A stretch of 35,622 nt of DNA, from the NCBI GenBank assembly GCA_029261555.1, contig JAJDBB010000096.1:1-35622 (forward strand), read 5' to 3'. The notes under the pieces were generated by a model, which saw only the letters and a program-made list of their open reading frames with translations, was not told the DNA's origin and did no database searches. Positions 7,774 to 15,896 of the stretch are shown piece after piece. Within the stretch, counting starts at the first letter, position 1. The number at the start of each line of letters is the position of its first letter. The translations under genes were made by a program, and so were the position numbers. This stretch comes from Nitrospinaceae bacterium. GTDB taxonomy: Bacteria; Nitrospinota; Nitrospinia; Nitrospinales; JACRGP01.

Positions 7774-8886
7774 TCAATTTCGGGCCGCCGGTCGGTCGCG
7801 GTAAGGCAGGGTTTTGGAAAGATTGCGGACGTAATCCGGCAGGATGGGAAAATCCACATGCCATTTTACGCTGACCAGGTTTTCGTGGACAAAGTTGCCT
7901 TCGACATATTGGCCTTTGAATCCGGCGGTCAAGCCGACGTCGTCCGCCAGCCAAAAAGTTTTTTGGACGCCGAATTCCTGATAATCGTCGGCCTTGTACA
8001 GGGGGTCGCCCCGGTCGGTAAGAAACTGCGGTCCGCCTCCTTCCCAGAACAGGAAGTGGAGATCGACGTCCCAGACGCGCGCAAAAAAGCGCGTCAATAC
8101 CCCGCCCTCTTTAGAAACGGGCAACTCGCCCGACGGCTCGTCCTTGACCTTTACGTAATGCACGCTGAAACCCAACGTGTCGAAAAAATTCAGGCTTTCG
8201 TTCATATCTTTGGGCGCGAAGGAATACCCGCCGCCGATGCTGTAGGCCAGATTATTGTCCGCGCCGCCGCCGGAATTGCTTTGCCCGCCGAGGTGGTTCC
8301 AGTACAATTGGGACTCCGCCATGAAGCCCATCAAGCGAAACTGAGTATAGTTCCCGACGTTAAATTTTTCCCGCCGGGTGGGCAGTTCCCGTTCCCGCCA
8401 GTCGATCCAGGTATCTGTGCGCCAATGTTTCTTTTGGATCTGGAACTGAAACCCCTGCTCGATCGGGTCTGAATATTGCAAAATATCATTGTTAAAAATT
8501 GCGTCCAGCAGGGGATGGTTCCTGTCCAAAGTTCCCGCCGTGATTTTCATACCCGGCATGAATTCGTAATGCAGGGCGATGATGGGGTCGACGGTATCGA
8601 CCCGGTCGTCTTCGCCAAAAGGGATGTTTAGCAAAGCCCCCGCTTCGATGGTCATTCCCGACTTGATGCGATAGCTCAGGTAGGGCGCCAGGATGTTGCC
8701 GATAAAAGTCTGTCCCTCGTTGATGGCGTCAATTTTGGTATGTTCGATGTTACGGGCAAAGGTATCGTTTTTGATGTGGAAATCCAGAGATTTCCCATAG
8801 GCCGTCGAGGCGGCAATTCCTCCGGAACAAATGAGAAATCCAAAAACTATCAATGAGATAGTGGAATTTCTTTGGGCGGTCTTCAT
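7774..8886 (-). CDS. Predicted outer-membrane beta-barrel protein, unknown role
   Basis: The start is taken as the ATG at 8886; a TTG at 8898 would add four residues. The product is 370 residues, with a Sec signal peptide (positive start, hydrophobic core S-L-I-V-F-G-F-L-I-C) and a cut probably after S-T-A-Y-G. The mature chain has no long hydrophobic helix. It is made of alternating strands rich in Tyr, Trp and Phe with Gly/Asp turns, for example L-A-P-Y-L-S-Y-R-I and D-V-D-L-H-F-L-F-W-E-G-G-G. This is typical of outer-membrane barrels. I do not recognise a specific family. The Ser/Gly/Asn-rich stretch in the middle could be an external loop. It is 79 bp upstream of glgC, same strand, and has its own promoter and a structured leader. 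Confidence 0.75.
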   Translation of the reverse strand: MKTAQRNSTISLIVFGFLICSGGIAASTAYGKSLDFHIKNDTFARNIEHTKIDAINEGQTFIGNILAPYLSYRIKSGMTIEAGALLNIPFGEDDRVDTVDPIIALHYEFMPGMKITAGTLDRNHPLLDAIFNNDILQYSDPIEQGFQFQIQKKHWRTDTWIDWRERELPTRREKFNVGNYTQFRLMGFMAESQLYWNHLGGQSNSGGGADNNLAYSIGGGYSFAPKDMNESLNFFDTLGFSVHYVKVKDEPSGELPVSKEGGVLTRFFARVWDVDLHFLFWEGGGPQFLTDRGDPLYKADDYQEFGVQKTFWLADDVGLTAGFKGQYVEGNFVHENLVSVKWHVDFPILPDYVRNLSKTLPYRDRPAARN

Positions 8887-8955
8887 GGACGTCAACAAGG
8901 CGCGAGATCCCGGTTAATTACAGCTAATTGAAAAACAAAGCGCAATTCGACAAAA

Positions 8956-9032
8956 TTCCCATTGTTGGGAACAAACCCGTCCCGCCATCCGAGTCCTGCG
9001 CATTGCTGAAGCCAAGGACTCATTCTGGGACG
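8956..9032 (-). promoter_or_regulatory. Two hairpins in the leader of the barrel protein gene
   Basis: Hairpin A is TTCCC-attgtt-GGGAA (8956-8971). Hairpin B has two stacked arms, CGTCCC (8978-8983) with GGGACG (9027-9032) and GAGTCCT (8991-8997) with AGGACTC (9015-9021), separated by internal loops of 7 and 5 nt. Both lie between the candidate promoter (9067-9095) and the start codon at 8886. They match no riboswitch class that I recognise. Confidence 0.4.
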
Positions 9033-9066
9033 GAATTTATATCTAGGTAATGCTTTGAATTTCAAT

Positions 9067-9095
9067 ATGTTATAGGAAACCCGCTCGTGAGTCAA
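9067..9095 (-). promoter_or_regulatory. Candidate promoter of the barrel protein gene
   Basis: On the minus strand TTGACT (9095-9090) is followed after 17 bp by TAACAT (9072-9067), or after 15 bp by TATAAC (9074-9069). It lies directly after the groEL terminator and gives a leader of roughly 170 nt. Confidence 0.5.
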
Positions 9096-9114
9096 GAAAC
9101 AAGATAAAAAAAAA

Positions 9115-9137
9115 CCCCGGCCCAAAAAAGGCCGGGG
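9115..9137. terminator. Intrinsic terminator of groES-groEL
   Basis: A perfect 8-bp stem CCCCGGCC (9115-9122) / GGCCGGGG (9130-9137) has a 7-nt loop. It is followed on the minus strand by nine T (A-run 9106-9114). It begins 37 bp behind the groEL stop. Confidence 0.88.
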
Positions 9138-9173
9138 TTTTCGGATGACGAATCTTCCAGGGAAGAGGGGGGC

Positions 9174-10853
<1,680 letters not shown>

Positions 10854-10901
10854 TTATATAATTTCTTGTCAGGTTTAAGTAGTAGGTAGGTGGGTTCGCT
10901 G

Positions 10902-11189
10902 TTACTGAATGACGCCCAAAATGTCGTCTTCGCGCATCAAGAGTAATTCTTCTGAATCGATCTTGATCTCGGTGCCTGCGTATTTGCTATAAAGCACCTT
11001 GTCGCCTACTTTAACCTCGGGCGGGGTGCGGGTGCCATCTTCCTTGATTTTACCTGCGCCAACGGCCTTGACCCGGCCTTCGATGGGTTTTTCTTTTGCG
11101 GAATCCGGAATAATGATGCCTCCCTGACGGATATCTTTCTCCGCAATGGGTTGAATCAGAACTCGGTCCTGTAATGGACGAATTTTCAT
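10902..11189 (-). CDS. groES: 10-kDa co-chaperonin GroES
   Basis: GroES is the lid of the GroEL chamber. The 95-residue protein starts [12 protein letters not shown] and contains a mobile-loop region followed by [11 protein letters not shown]. It ends with the standard [12 protein letters not shown]. Size and sequence are typical. The ATG at 11189 has AAGGAG upstream. Expression should respond to heat or misfolding through the CIRCE operator at 11341-11367. Confidence 0.98.
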   Translation of the reverse strand: MKIRPLQDRVLIQPIAEKDIRQGGIIIPDSAKEKPIEGRVKAVGAGKIKEDGTRTPPEVKVGDKVLYSKYAGTEIKIDSEELLLMREDDILGVIQ

Positions 11190-11340
11190 AATGGCTCCTT
11201 TTTAAAAAAGTGATAGAATTTGAAAAAATTCCTGTTTCAAAAGCAGGTATAGATTCGAAAATTACCTAAAATGCCAGGGTTTATGGTTTAATGAGCTTGG
11301 ATTTGCAGGTAAAACCAAATTTGAAGTTAAGTTTTAGTTG

Positions 11341-11367
11341 TTAGCGCTCTCGCAATGCGAGTGCTAA
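11341..11367. promoter_or_regulatory. CIRCE operator (HrcA binding site) of groES-groEL
   Basis: TTAGCGCTC-N9-GAGTGCTAA matches the CIRCE consensus TTAGCACTC-N9-GAGTGCTAA with a single change (A to G at position 6 of the left arm on the plus strand). It abuts the -10 hexamer at 11368, so a bound HrcA dimer would cover the transcription start. The repressor gene hrcA is not in the window. Confidence 0.92.
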
Positions 11368-11396
11368 TATATATGATTTCAATTGCTAAATAGCAA
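11368..11396 (-). promoter_or_regulatory. groES-groEL promoter
   Basis: On the minus strand TTGCTA (11396-11391), 17 bp, then TATATA (11373-11368). The -35 hexamer is one arm of a short perfect palindrome TTGCTA-AA-TAGCAA (11383-11396). Confidence 0.75.
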
Positions 11397-11456
11397 GCTC
11401 CTGTCTGAAAATAAATTAATTTTTTTTGAAACTGACCTTTGAGTGTCCCATAACCC

Positions 11457-11846
11457 ATGAAAAAACAATCATCTAAAGACATAGAAGTTTTTCTCAATCC
11501 GCGCCCTGAACGGGATTATGAAATCGAGATGGAGTGCCCGGAGTTTACCTGTCTGTGCCCCAAAACCGGTCAACCGGACTTTGCGGAGATCGTTATCAAT
11601 TACATTCCCGACAAATTGTGCCTGGAATTAAAGGCCTTGAAGATTTATTTGTGGTCCTATAGAAACCAGGGAGCTTTTCACGAAGCAGTGATCAACCAGA
11701 TTCTCGACGATCTGGTTTTGGCCTGCCAACCGAGAAGAATGACACTGGTCGGCGATTTTAACGTCCGCGGGGGGATTTATACCACCGTCAAGGTTGAATA
11801 TACCGGCAAGCCTCGAAAACGGGGTTCGGTCAAAAGGATAAAGTAA
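11457..11846 (+). CDS. queF: NADPH-dependent 7-cyano-7-deazaguanine reductase QueF
   Basis: QueF reduces preQ0 to preQ1, a step in making the queuosine base of tRNA. The 129-residue protein is the short, single-domain (YkvM) type. It has the signature [16 protein letters not shown] (27-42), in which Cys34 would be the thioimide-forming nucleophile and Asp41 the general acid. It also has [13 protein letters not shown], the QueF segment for NADPH and substrate binding. The ATG at 11457 lacks a good Shine-Dalgarno sequence. No preQ1 riboswitch can be seen in the short upstream region. It is divergent from groES and first in a plus-strand block of five genes. Confidence 0.97.
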   Translation: MKKQSSKDIEVFLNPRPERDYEIEMECPEFTCLCPKTGQPDFAEIVINYIPDKLCLELKALKIYLWSYRNQGAFHEAVINQILDDLVLACQPRRMTLVGDFNVRGGIYTTVKVEYTGKPRKRGSVKRIK

Positions 11847-11863
11847 TCCGCGAGGGAGGAAAA

Positions 11864-12241
11864 ATGCTGGTTCGTTCTGGCGAATGTGAGCGATGCGGGA
11901 AATGTTGCGAAACGGTGAACCTGACCGTGGTCCGGGACGTCGCTTTGCAACAGCACGGAAACCTCGAAGAACTCAAGCTCTATTTGAGCTACCGGGGAAT
12001 CCAGGTCGCGGGCGAGGACGTCGAAAATAACTTTCTGTTCTATTCCATTTCCATTCCCTGTCGACAATTGAACGAGGATAAATCCTGCCGCGTGCATGAA
12101 ACGCCGGACAAGCCCTTGCTCTGCCTGCGCTATCCAAAAGAAAAAGCGGACGTGGCGGATATCGAAGAGTGTTCTTATTCTTTCAAGCCGGCGGGTCTGG
12201 CTTATTTGCCGCAGGGCGTCCCGGACCCATCCGCGCGATGA
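11864..12241 (+). CDS. YkgJ-family cysteine cluster protein (putative Zn/Fe binding)
   Basis: The 125-residue product starts with C-E-R-C-G-K-C-C (Cys8, 11, 14, 15). It has further cysteines at 66, 75, 87 and 103 in the I-P-C and K-S-C-R-V-H-E-T-P-D-K-P-L-L-C pattern of the YkgJ/UPF0153 family. The cysteines are thought to bind iron or zinc; the function is unknown, though many members are annotated as Fe-S oxidoreductases. There is no signal peptide. GGGAGG stands 5 nt before the ATG. It lies 17 bp behind queF, and its stop codon overlaps the start of the next gene (ATGA at 12238-12241), a sign of translational coupling. Confidence 0.88.
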   Translation: MLVRSGECERCGKCCETVNLTVVRDVALQQHGNLEELKLYLSYRGIQVAGEDVENNFLFYSISIPCRQLNEDKSCRVHETPDKPLLCLRYPKEKADVADIEECSYSFKPAGLAYLPQGVPDPSAR

Positions 12242-12708
12242 CCCAGGGGCGATACGCGGATAACGGAGATGGAACCGTCTCCGACGCCCTCACGGGTTTG
12301 ATGTGGCAGGAGGCCTACTCCTATCCCGAAACGGGAAGTTACTTGACCTGGCACGAGGCGGAAAAATACATTGCGGGAATCAATGAGAAGACGTTGGGCG
12401 GGCATAGCGACTGGAGATTGCCCGCAAGATTGGAGATTCAAAGTTTGTATGAAGCCGAGTATACTTTCCAGTCGCGAGGCAAAACCTTCACTCTGCATAT
12501 CGACCCCATATTTGAGTTCAGTTACGGAAGCTGTTTCTGGACCGGCCAGACCAAACTTTCGGCGGCCCTGGGATTTGAGTTCGATAGAGGGGACATGAAC
12601 TGGTATCCAAGAGGCAGCGTCTCGGGCGCCGTCCGCGCTGTTCGCCTCAAAATGGACCCGCAAAAACTGTTAACGTTCTATAAAAACCGGAGTAGATCAA
12701 AAGACTAA
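12238..12708 (+). CDS. DUF1566 (Lcl C-terminal) domain protein, cytosolic
   Basis: The ATG at 12238 overlaps the stop of the YkgJ-like gene and gives 156 residues. An earlier ATG at 12169 would add 23 residues but lies deep inside the upstream gene. Almost the whole chain is one DUF1566 domain: Y-A-D-N-G-D-G-T-V-S-D (6-16), T-G-L-M-W-Q (19-24), G-G-H-S-D-W-R-L-P-A-R (54-64), F-W-T-G-Q-T and a final A-V-R-A-V-R. The family is named after the C-terminal half of the Legionella collagen-like adhesin and is often exported. Here there is no signal peptide or anchor. Coupling to a metal-cluster protein suggests a joint role, but I cannot name it. Confidence 0.85.
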   Translation: MTQGRYADNGDGTVSDALTGLMWQEAYSYPETGSYLTWHEAEKYIAGINEKTLGGHSDWRLPARLEIQSLYEAEYTFQSRGKTFTLHIDPIFEFSYGSCFWTGQTKLSAALGFEFDRGDMNWYPRGSVSGAVRAVRLKMDPQKLLTFYKNRSRSKD

Positions 12709-12754
12709 CCCGCTTAAGCGACGCCAGGATTTTGGTTGAGGAGAAACGAGGCGC

Positions 12755-13051
12755 ATGTCGGATTCGGATAAAGAAGCCGCCCAAAAAAAGAGAGAGAAGC
12801 AAAAAGGCAAGGACCTGCGAAAATCCCAATGGTGGCGGCAAAAGCTGGACGCCGGTCTGTGCCATTTTTGCGGCGGCAAATTTGAAAGAGAGCAATTGAC
12901 CATGGACCACCTTGTCCCGCTTTCACGCGGCGGCAAAAGCTCCAAGGGCAATATCGTCCCCGCTTGCAAGGAATGCAACAGCAAGAAAAAATACTACACC
13001 CCGGTTGAAATGATTTTGCGCGATCAAATGAAAAAAGACGTCAATTTCTAG
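12755..13051 (+). CDS. Small HNH endonuclease domain protein
   Basis: The 98-residue product has a strongly basic, charged N-terminal third (K-K-R-E-K-Q-K-G-K) and then a zinc-ribbon HNH domain. Cys36-x-x-Cys39 and Cys71-x-x-Cys74 form the zinc site. The catalytic D-H pair is Asp51-His52 in M-D-H-L-V-P-L-S-R-G-G, and Asn66 lies in G-N-I-V-P-A-C. All core residues are present, so it should be an active nuclease fold. Stand-alone HNH proteins of this size are widespread and mostly uncharacterised. It lies 46 bp behind the DUF1566 gene and 8 bp before a methyltransferase gene. No integrase or phage gene is near. Confidence 0.9.
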   Translation: MSDSDKEAAQKKREKQKGKDLRKSQWWRQKLDAGLCHFCGGKFEREQLTMDHLVPLSRGGKSSKGNIVPACKECNSKKKYYTPVEMILRDQMKKDVNF

Positions 13052-13059
13052 GCTCCTTA

Positions 13060-13920
13060 ATGCCCGCCCCCGCCGATCCTTCAAAAACTCAAAACGAAAA
13101 GCGCGTCGACCCGTCCATTTACGACCGGGATTATTTTTTGAAAACCGACGGCGCGGATTTTTATTCCCAGAATCTTTCGGCTCCAAAATTTTTAAAAGCG
13201 GCGGCATTGGGAAAAGTTCAAACAGGGCACCGGGTTTTGGATATTGGCTGTGGGCGGGGCGATTTGGCCCAGACTCTGGCGCAGGCCGGGGCAGAGGTTA
13301 TGGCCGTCGACTATTCCCGGGACAGCCTGGTTCTTACCCAACAAACGTTGGAGCGTTTGGAATCCTCGGACCGATCAAAGATCCATATCTTTAACAGCGA
13401 CGCGACTCAACTGGGTTTTGGGCCGGAGACCATGGACTCCATTTACATGGTGGACATTGCCGAACACCTGTACCCCGAACAACTTGCCGCCTGTTTTGAC
13501 GAATGCTTCCGAATATTGAAACCCGGCGGACGTCTCGTCGTCCAGACCTCGCCGAACAAATGGTACAACGATTACGGCTATCCCTTATGGGAACAGCCCT
13601 GGAACCGGGTCCTCAATAAAGTTTTCGGGCAAAACCTTCTGACGCGTCCGATCCGCAACGAGATGGATTTAAAAGTCCATATAAACGAGCAAACCCCGCC
13701 AAGCCTGAAAAAAAGCCTGAACCGGGCTGGGTTTTCAACGCGGGTCTGGCTGGGGACGGAGTACGTTTTTCCCGTAAAGAAACCGTCTTTGTTTGCGGGA
13801 ATGTTGGAGATCGCCCGGCAAACCCTTTGCCACGCCTTTCCGCTCTCCCTGTTTCCGCCGTTGAGTTATTTATTCTGCAATAACATCTGGGCCGTGGCCC
13901 TCAAGAAAGAAAAATCCTGA
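13060..13920 (+). CDS. Class I SAM-dependent methyltransferase, substrate unknown
   Basis: The 286-residue protein has a Rossmann methyltransferase core. Motif I, V-L-D-I-G-C-G-R-G-D-L-A, is at 59-70; the acidic end of beta-2 is V-M-A-V-D-Y-S; the post-I and motif II region reads M-V-D-I-A-E-H-L-Y; and I-L-K-P-G-G-R-L-V-V follows. It is of the UbiG/Methyltransf_11 type. No N-P-P-Y or D-P-P-Y motif of DNA-amino methyltransferases is present, so DNA modification is unlikely. The C-terminal part (about 235-286) is hydrophobic (L-F-A-G-M-L and L-S-L-F-P-P-L-S-Y-L) and may sit at the membrane, hinting at a lipid or envelope substrate. It starts 8 bp after the HNH stop. Confidence 0.88.
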   Translation: MPAPADPSKTQNEKRVDPSIYDRDYFLKTDGADFYSQNLSAPKFLKAAALGKVQTGHRVLDIGCGRGDLAQTLAQAGAEVMAVDYSRDSLVLTQQTLERLESSDRSKIHIFNSDATQLGFGPETMDSIYMVDIAEHLYPEQLAACFDECFRILKPGGRLVVQTSPNKWYNDYGYPLWEQPWNRVLNKVFGQNLLTRPIRNEMDLKVHINEQTPPSLKKSLNRAGFSTRVWLGTEYVFPVKKPSLFAGMLEIARQTLCHAFPLSLFPPLSYLFCNNIWAVALKKEKS

Positions 13921-14211
13921 CTCAAAATTTCAGAGGTTTTTGTAAGGGATTGTTTTGGCTCCCCCTTGCAAAGGGAGTTGGGGGGATTCTTCCGCTAAAA
14001 ATTTTAATGGTTTGTTTTGCATTGCTAAAAGTTTTGCCCCCTCACCTTCATTCTCTCTCGCAAGGGGAGAGGAATTATTAAAGTTTAGGCTTCGACAAGC
14101 TCAGTCTGACTATAAATACTGGTCCCGGCGCTTCGCCGGTCAGCCTGATAATTTGGCGCCATTTCAAAACGTTGGGTCCAGCGGCACACTGGCCGGGGCT
14201 TCCCCGGCGGA
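13921..14211. repeat. Gene-free spacer with several hairpin and interspersed-type repeats
   Basis: This 291-bp spacer sits between converging genes. It contains CTCCCCCTTGCAAAGGGAG, which folds back on itself, followed by a G-rich tail (13959-13986). It also has a CCCCCTCACC...CAAGGGGAGAGG element (14038-14072). A TTCGACAAGCTCAG...TGAC element (14089-14109) resembles short interspersed repeats seen between genes in many bacterial genomes. A CCGGCGCTTCGCCGG stem and a perfect CCGGGGCTTCCCCGG hairpin (14193-14207) complete the set. The last lies directly behind the stop of the minus-strand parvulin gene and might help end its transcript, though it lacks a T-run. I see no credible gene here. Confidence 0.55.
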
Positions 14212-14862
14212 CTAAGTCGGAATGTCCTTGCGGGTAGGGGCCTGGGCGTTGGGACGCGCCATCATGGCGGCGTACCTTGGGTCGTGTTCGGGAGCGTTGG
14301 GGTCCACCTGCGCCTTGACGGGCGCGCGGGTTTCGCATACCAGAATGATGTGGTATCCCAGTTTGGTCTTAACCGGTTCCGGAATATCAAATTTTCTGGT
14401 TTTTGAAATTGCCTCCATAAGCTCGCGCGTCGTTGTCTCGTCGTCCACGGGAGAGTCTTGGGACGTCCAATCCAAATCGCCGCCCAACGCTTTGGATGGG
14501 CAGGCGCTGTATTTTTTCGCCAGACGGGAAAAGAATTTTTCGACCTTATCGCGGTCCCCGTATTCCTTGTCCAAATCGTCGGTGGGTTCTGCCGCAAGCT
14601 CTTCCTGATAATCCAATATCACCTGCCGGATCATTTCCGCCGTTTCCGGCGTGGAGACGCGTATGTGCCGCGTCCGGCGTTCGCGCGAGGGATCCAGGTC
14701 TTCCTCTACTTTTTTGGCCTTGAACACTTTGCGGGGTTTGACGACGGGAGGCTTTATCTGCGAGGCGTCCGGGCCTTCGATCTCTGGGCCTTTAGCGGTT
14801 TTGTCTCTCTCGTAGACAGTTTCCTTGGCTTCTTCGGGTTGTTCCTTATCCGAATCCGACAT
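14212..14862 (-). CDS. Parvulin-type peptidyl-prolyl isomerase domain protein, cytosolic, divergent
   Basis: The 216-residue product has a charged, Pro/Lys/Glu-rich N-terminal tail (1-60) and then a stretched parvulin (PpiC) rotamase domain. R-R-T-R-H-I-R-V-S carries the first active-site His at 66. L-A-K-K-Y-S-A-C-P-S-K-A-L-G-G-D-L-D-W (114-132) is the family's central signature. E-P-V-K-T-K-L-G-Y-H-I-I (162-173) holds the second His. The segment between the first strand and the signature is longer than usual, with an insert around 85-108. There is no signal peptide, whereas many bacterial parvulins are exported. AAAGGA precedes the ATG. It lies 98 bp downstream of a HAD phosphatase gene on the same strand. 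Its client is unknown. Confidence 0.8.
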   Translation of the reverse strand: MSDSDKEQPEEAKETVYERDKTAKGPEIEGPDASQIKPPVVKPRKVFKAKKVEEDLDPSRERRTRHIRVSTPETAEMIRQVILDYQEELAAEPTDDLDKEYGDRDKVEKFFSRLAKKYSACPSKALGGDLDWTSQDSPVDDETTTRELMEAISKTRKFDIPEPVKTKLGYHIILVCETRAPVKAQVDPNAPEHDPRYAAMMARPNAQAPTRKDIPT

Positions 14863-14960
14863 AATTCAATTCCTTTAGATAAAGCGGGGTTTGAGCCAGA
14901 TCGCTCATTACCTTTATACTATAGAACAGCCTGCCAAACTTAAAGCATTATCAGGAGCCG

Positions 14961-15803
14961 TTAAAATCCCAAACCCTCAAGATAGCGAACGACGGCCTGC
15001 GAGGAATTTTTTCCAATCACCTCGTGCGCCGCTTCCTTGACTTCGGGCAGGGCGTTTCCCATGGCGATCGCTTTTCCCGCAACGCGAAACATATCCAGGT
15101 CGTTCAGGTAATCTCCAAACACCGTCACGCGCGCCAGGGAAAAGTCCAGTCGTTCGGCCAGTTGTTTCACCATGCGGCCCTTGTTGGCGCCGGAATGAAA
15201 CACCTGAAGCCAGTAAAAGCCCGGCATAGCGACGTCTTCGGCGAAGTAGACGTTCAACTGGTCCCCGTATTTTTTTTTAATGGCGCGGTAAACCGGTTCC
15301 AGGTTTTGCGGGACGTCGATCAGAAGCATCCCGGAAATTTCCTCGTCGGCGGAAAATTTGTAATCCTGTGTGTAGTTCAGGCGGCCTTCGCCGTCCAGAC
15401 TGTTGATATAATTTTGCGCTCCGTCGTTCGAGGCGCTTTGATAATAAACCCTGTGCCGGTCGCCGTAGGCGTAAATGAAAGGCGCGATTCCCCGGTCCAG
15501 CGCGGTTGCCATCAAGTCGTTCGCCACGGCGTCGGAAAGAAAATTTGAAGCGACGATGTTCTTGCCGGTGGCAAAATCCGTGAGATACACGCCGTTGAAT
15601 AAAATCACCGGAATTTTGAAGCGGATATCTTTTAAAATAGGGTAGGCCGAGTCGTAGTTCCTGGCCGTGGCGACGGTAAAGTTCAATCCAGCGTCGATCA
15701 TCCGGTTCAGGGAGTCCACCGATGCTTTGGGAATTGAGCTGTCCGGCGCCAGGAGTGTGCCGTCCATGTCCGAAACGAACAGTTGGTTTTTTGGAGCGTT
15801 CAT
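14961..15803 (-). CDS. HAD-superfamily hydrolase, Cof (IIB) type
   Basis: The 280-residue protein is a Cof-type phosphatase. Motif I, D-M-D-G-T-L-L, is at 12-18 with Asp12 as nucleophile and Asp14 as acid/base. Motif II is in V-A-T-A-R-N (44-49). The motif III Lys is in S-G-A-N-K-G (Lys208), and motif IV is F-G-D-Y-L-N-D (229-235). Between motifs II and III it has the large alpha/beta cap (about 85-190) that selects the substrate. Such enzymes dephosphorylate sugar phosphates, FMN or pyridoxal phosphate, and the substrate cannot be read from sequence. No Shine-Dalgarno sequence is visible before the ATG at 15803. It is divergent from the DUF547 gene. Confidence 0.93.
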   Translation of the reverse strand: MNAPKNQLFVSDMDGTLLAPDSSIPKASVDSLNRMIDAGLNFTVATARNYDSAYPILKDIRFKIPVILFNGVYLTDFATGKNIVASNFLSDAVANDLMATALDRGIAPFIYAYGDRHRVYYQSASNDGAQNYINSLDGEGRLNYTQDYKFSADEEISGMLLIDVPQNLEPVYRAIKKKYGDQLNVYFAEDVAMPGFYWLQVFHSGANKGRMVKQLAERLDFSLARVTVFGDYLNDLDMFRVAGKAIAMGNALPEVKEAAHEVIGKNSSQAVVRYLEGLGF

Positions 15804-15896
15804 TTAATTTATAATGTAAGGAATTGGGAAGACTTGGGACAAAGGATAGCTAACCGTTAGCGATAAGAAATTAAAAACACATTTTTGGAGCCGACA

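Noticed and set aside
11400..11456. A preQ1 riboswitch before queF
   Set aside because: The upstream stretch is short and shows neither the aptamer hairpin nor the A-rich tail pairing.
12755..13920. HNH nuclease plus methyltransferase as a restriction-modification system
   Set aside because: The methyltransferase lacks the N-P-P-Y/D-P-P-Y or Pro-Cys motifs of DNA methyltransferases and looks like a small-molecule or lipid enzyme; the HNH protein is too small and general to support the claim.
13955..14215. An 86-codon plus-strand frame in the repeat spacer
   Set aside because: It is a translation of the interspersed-type repeats, without a ribosome binding site.
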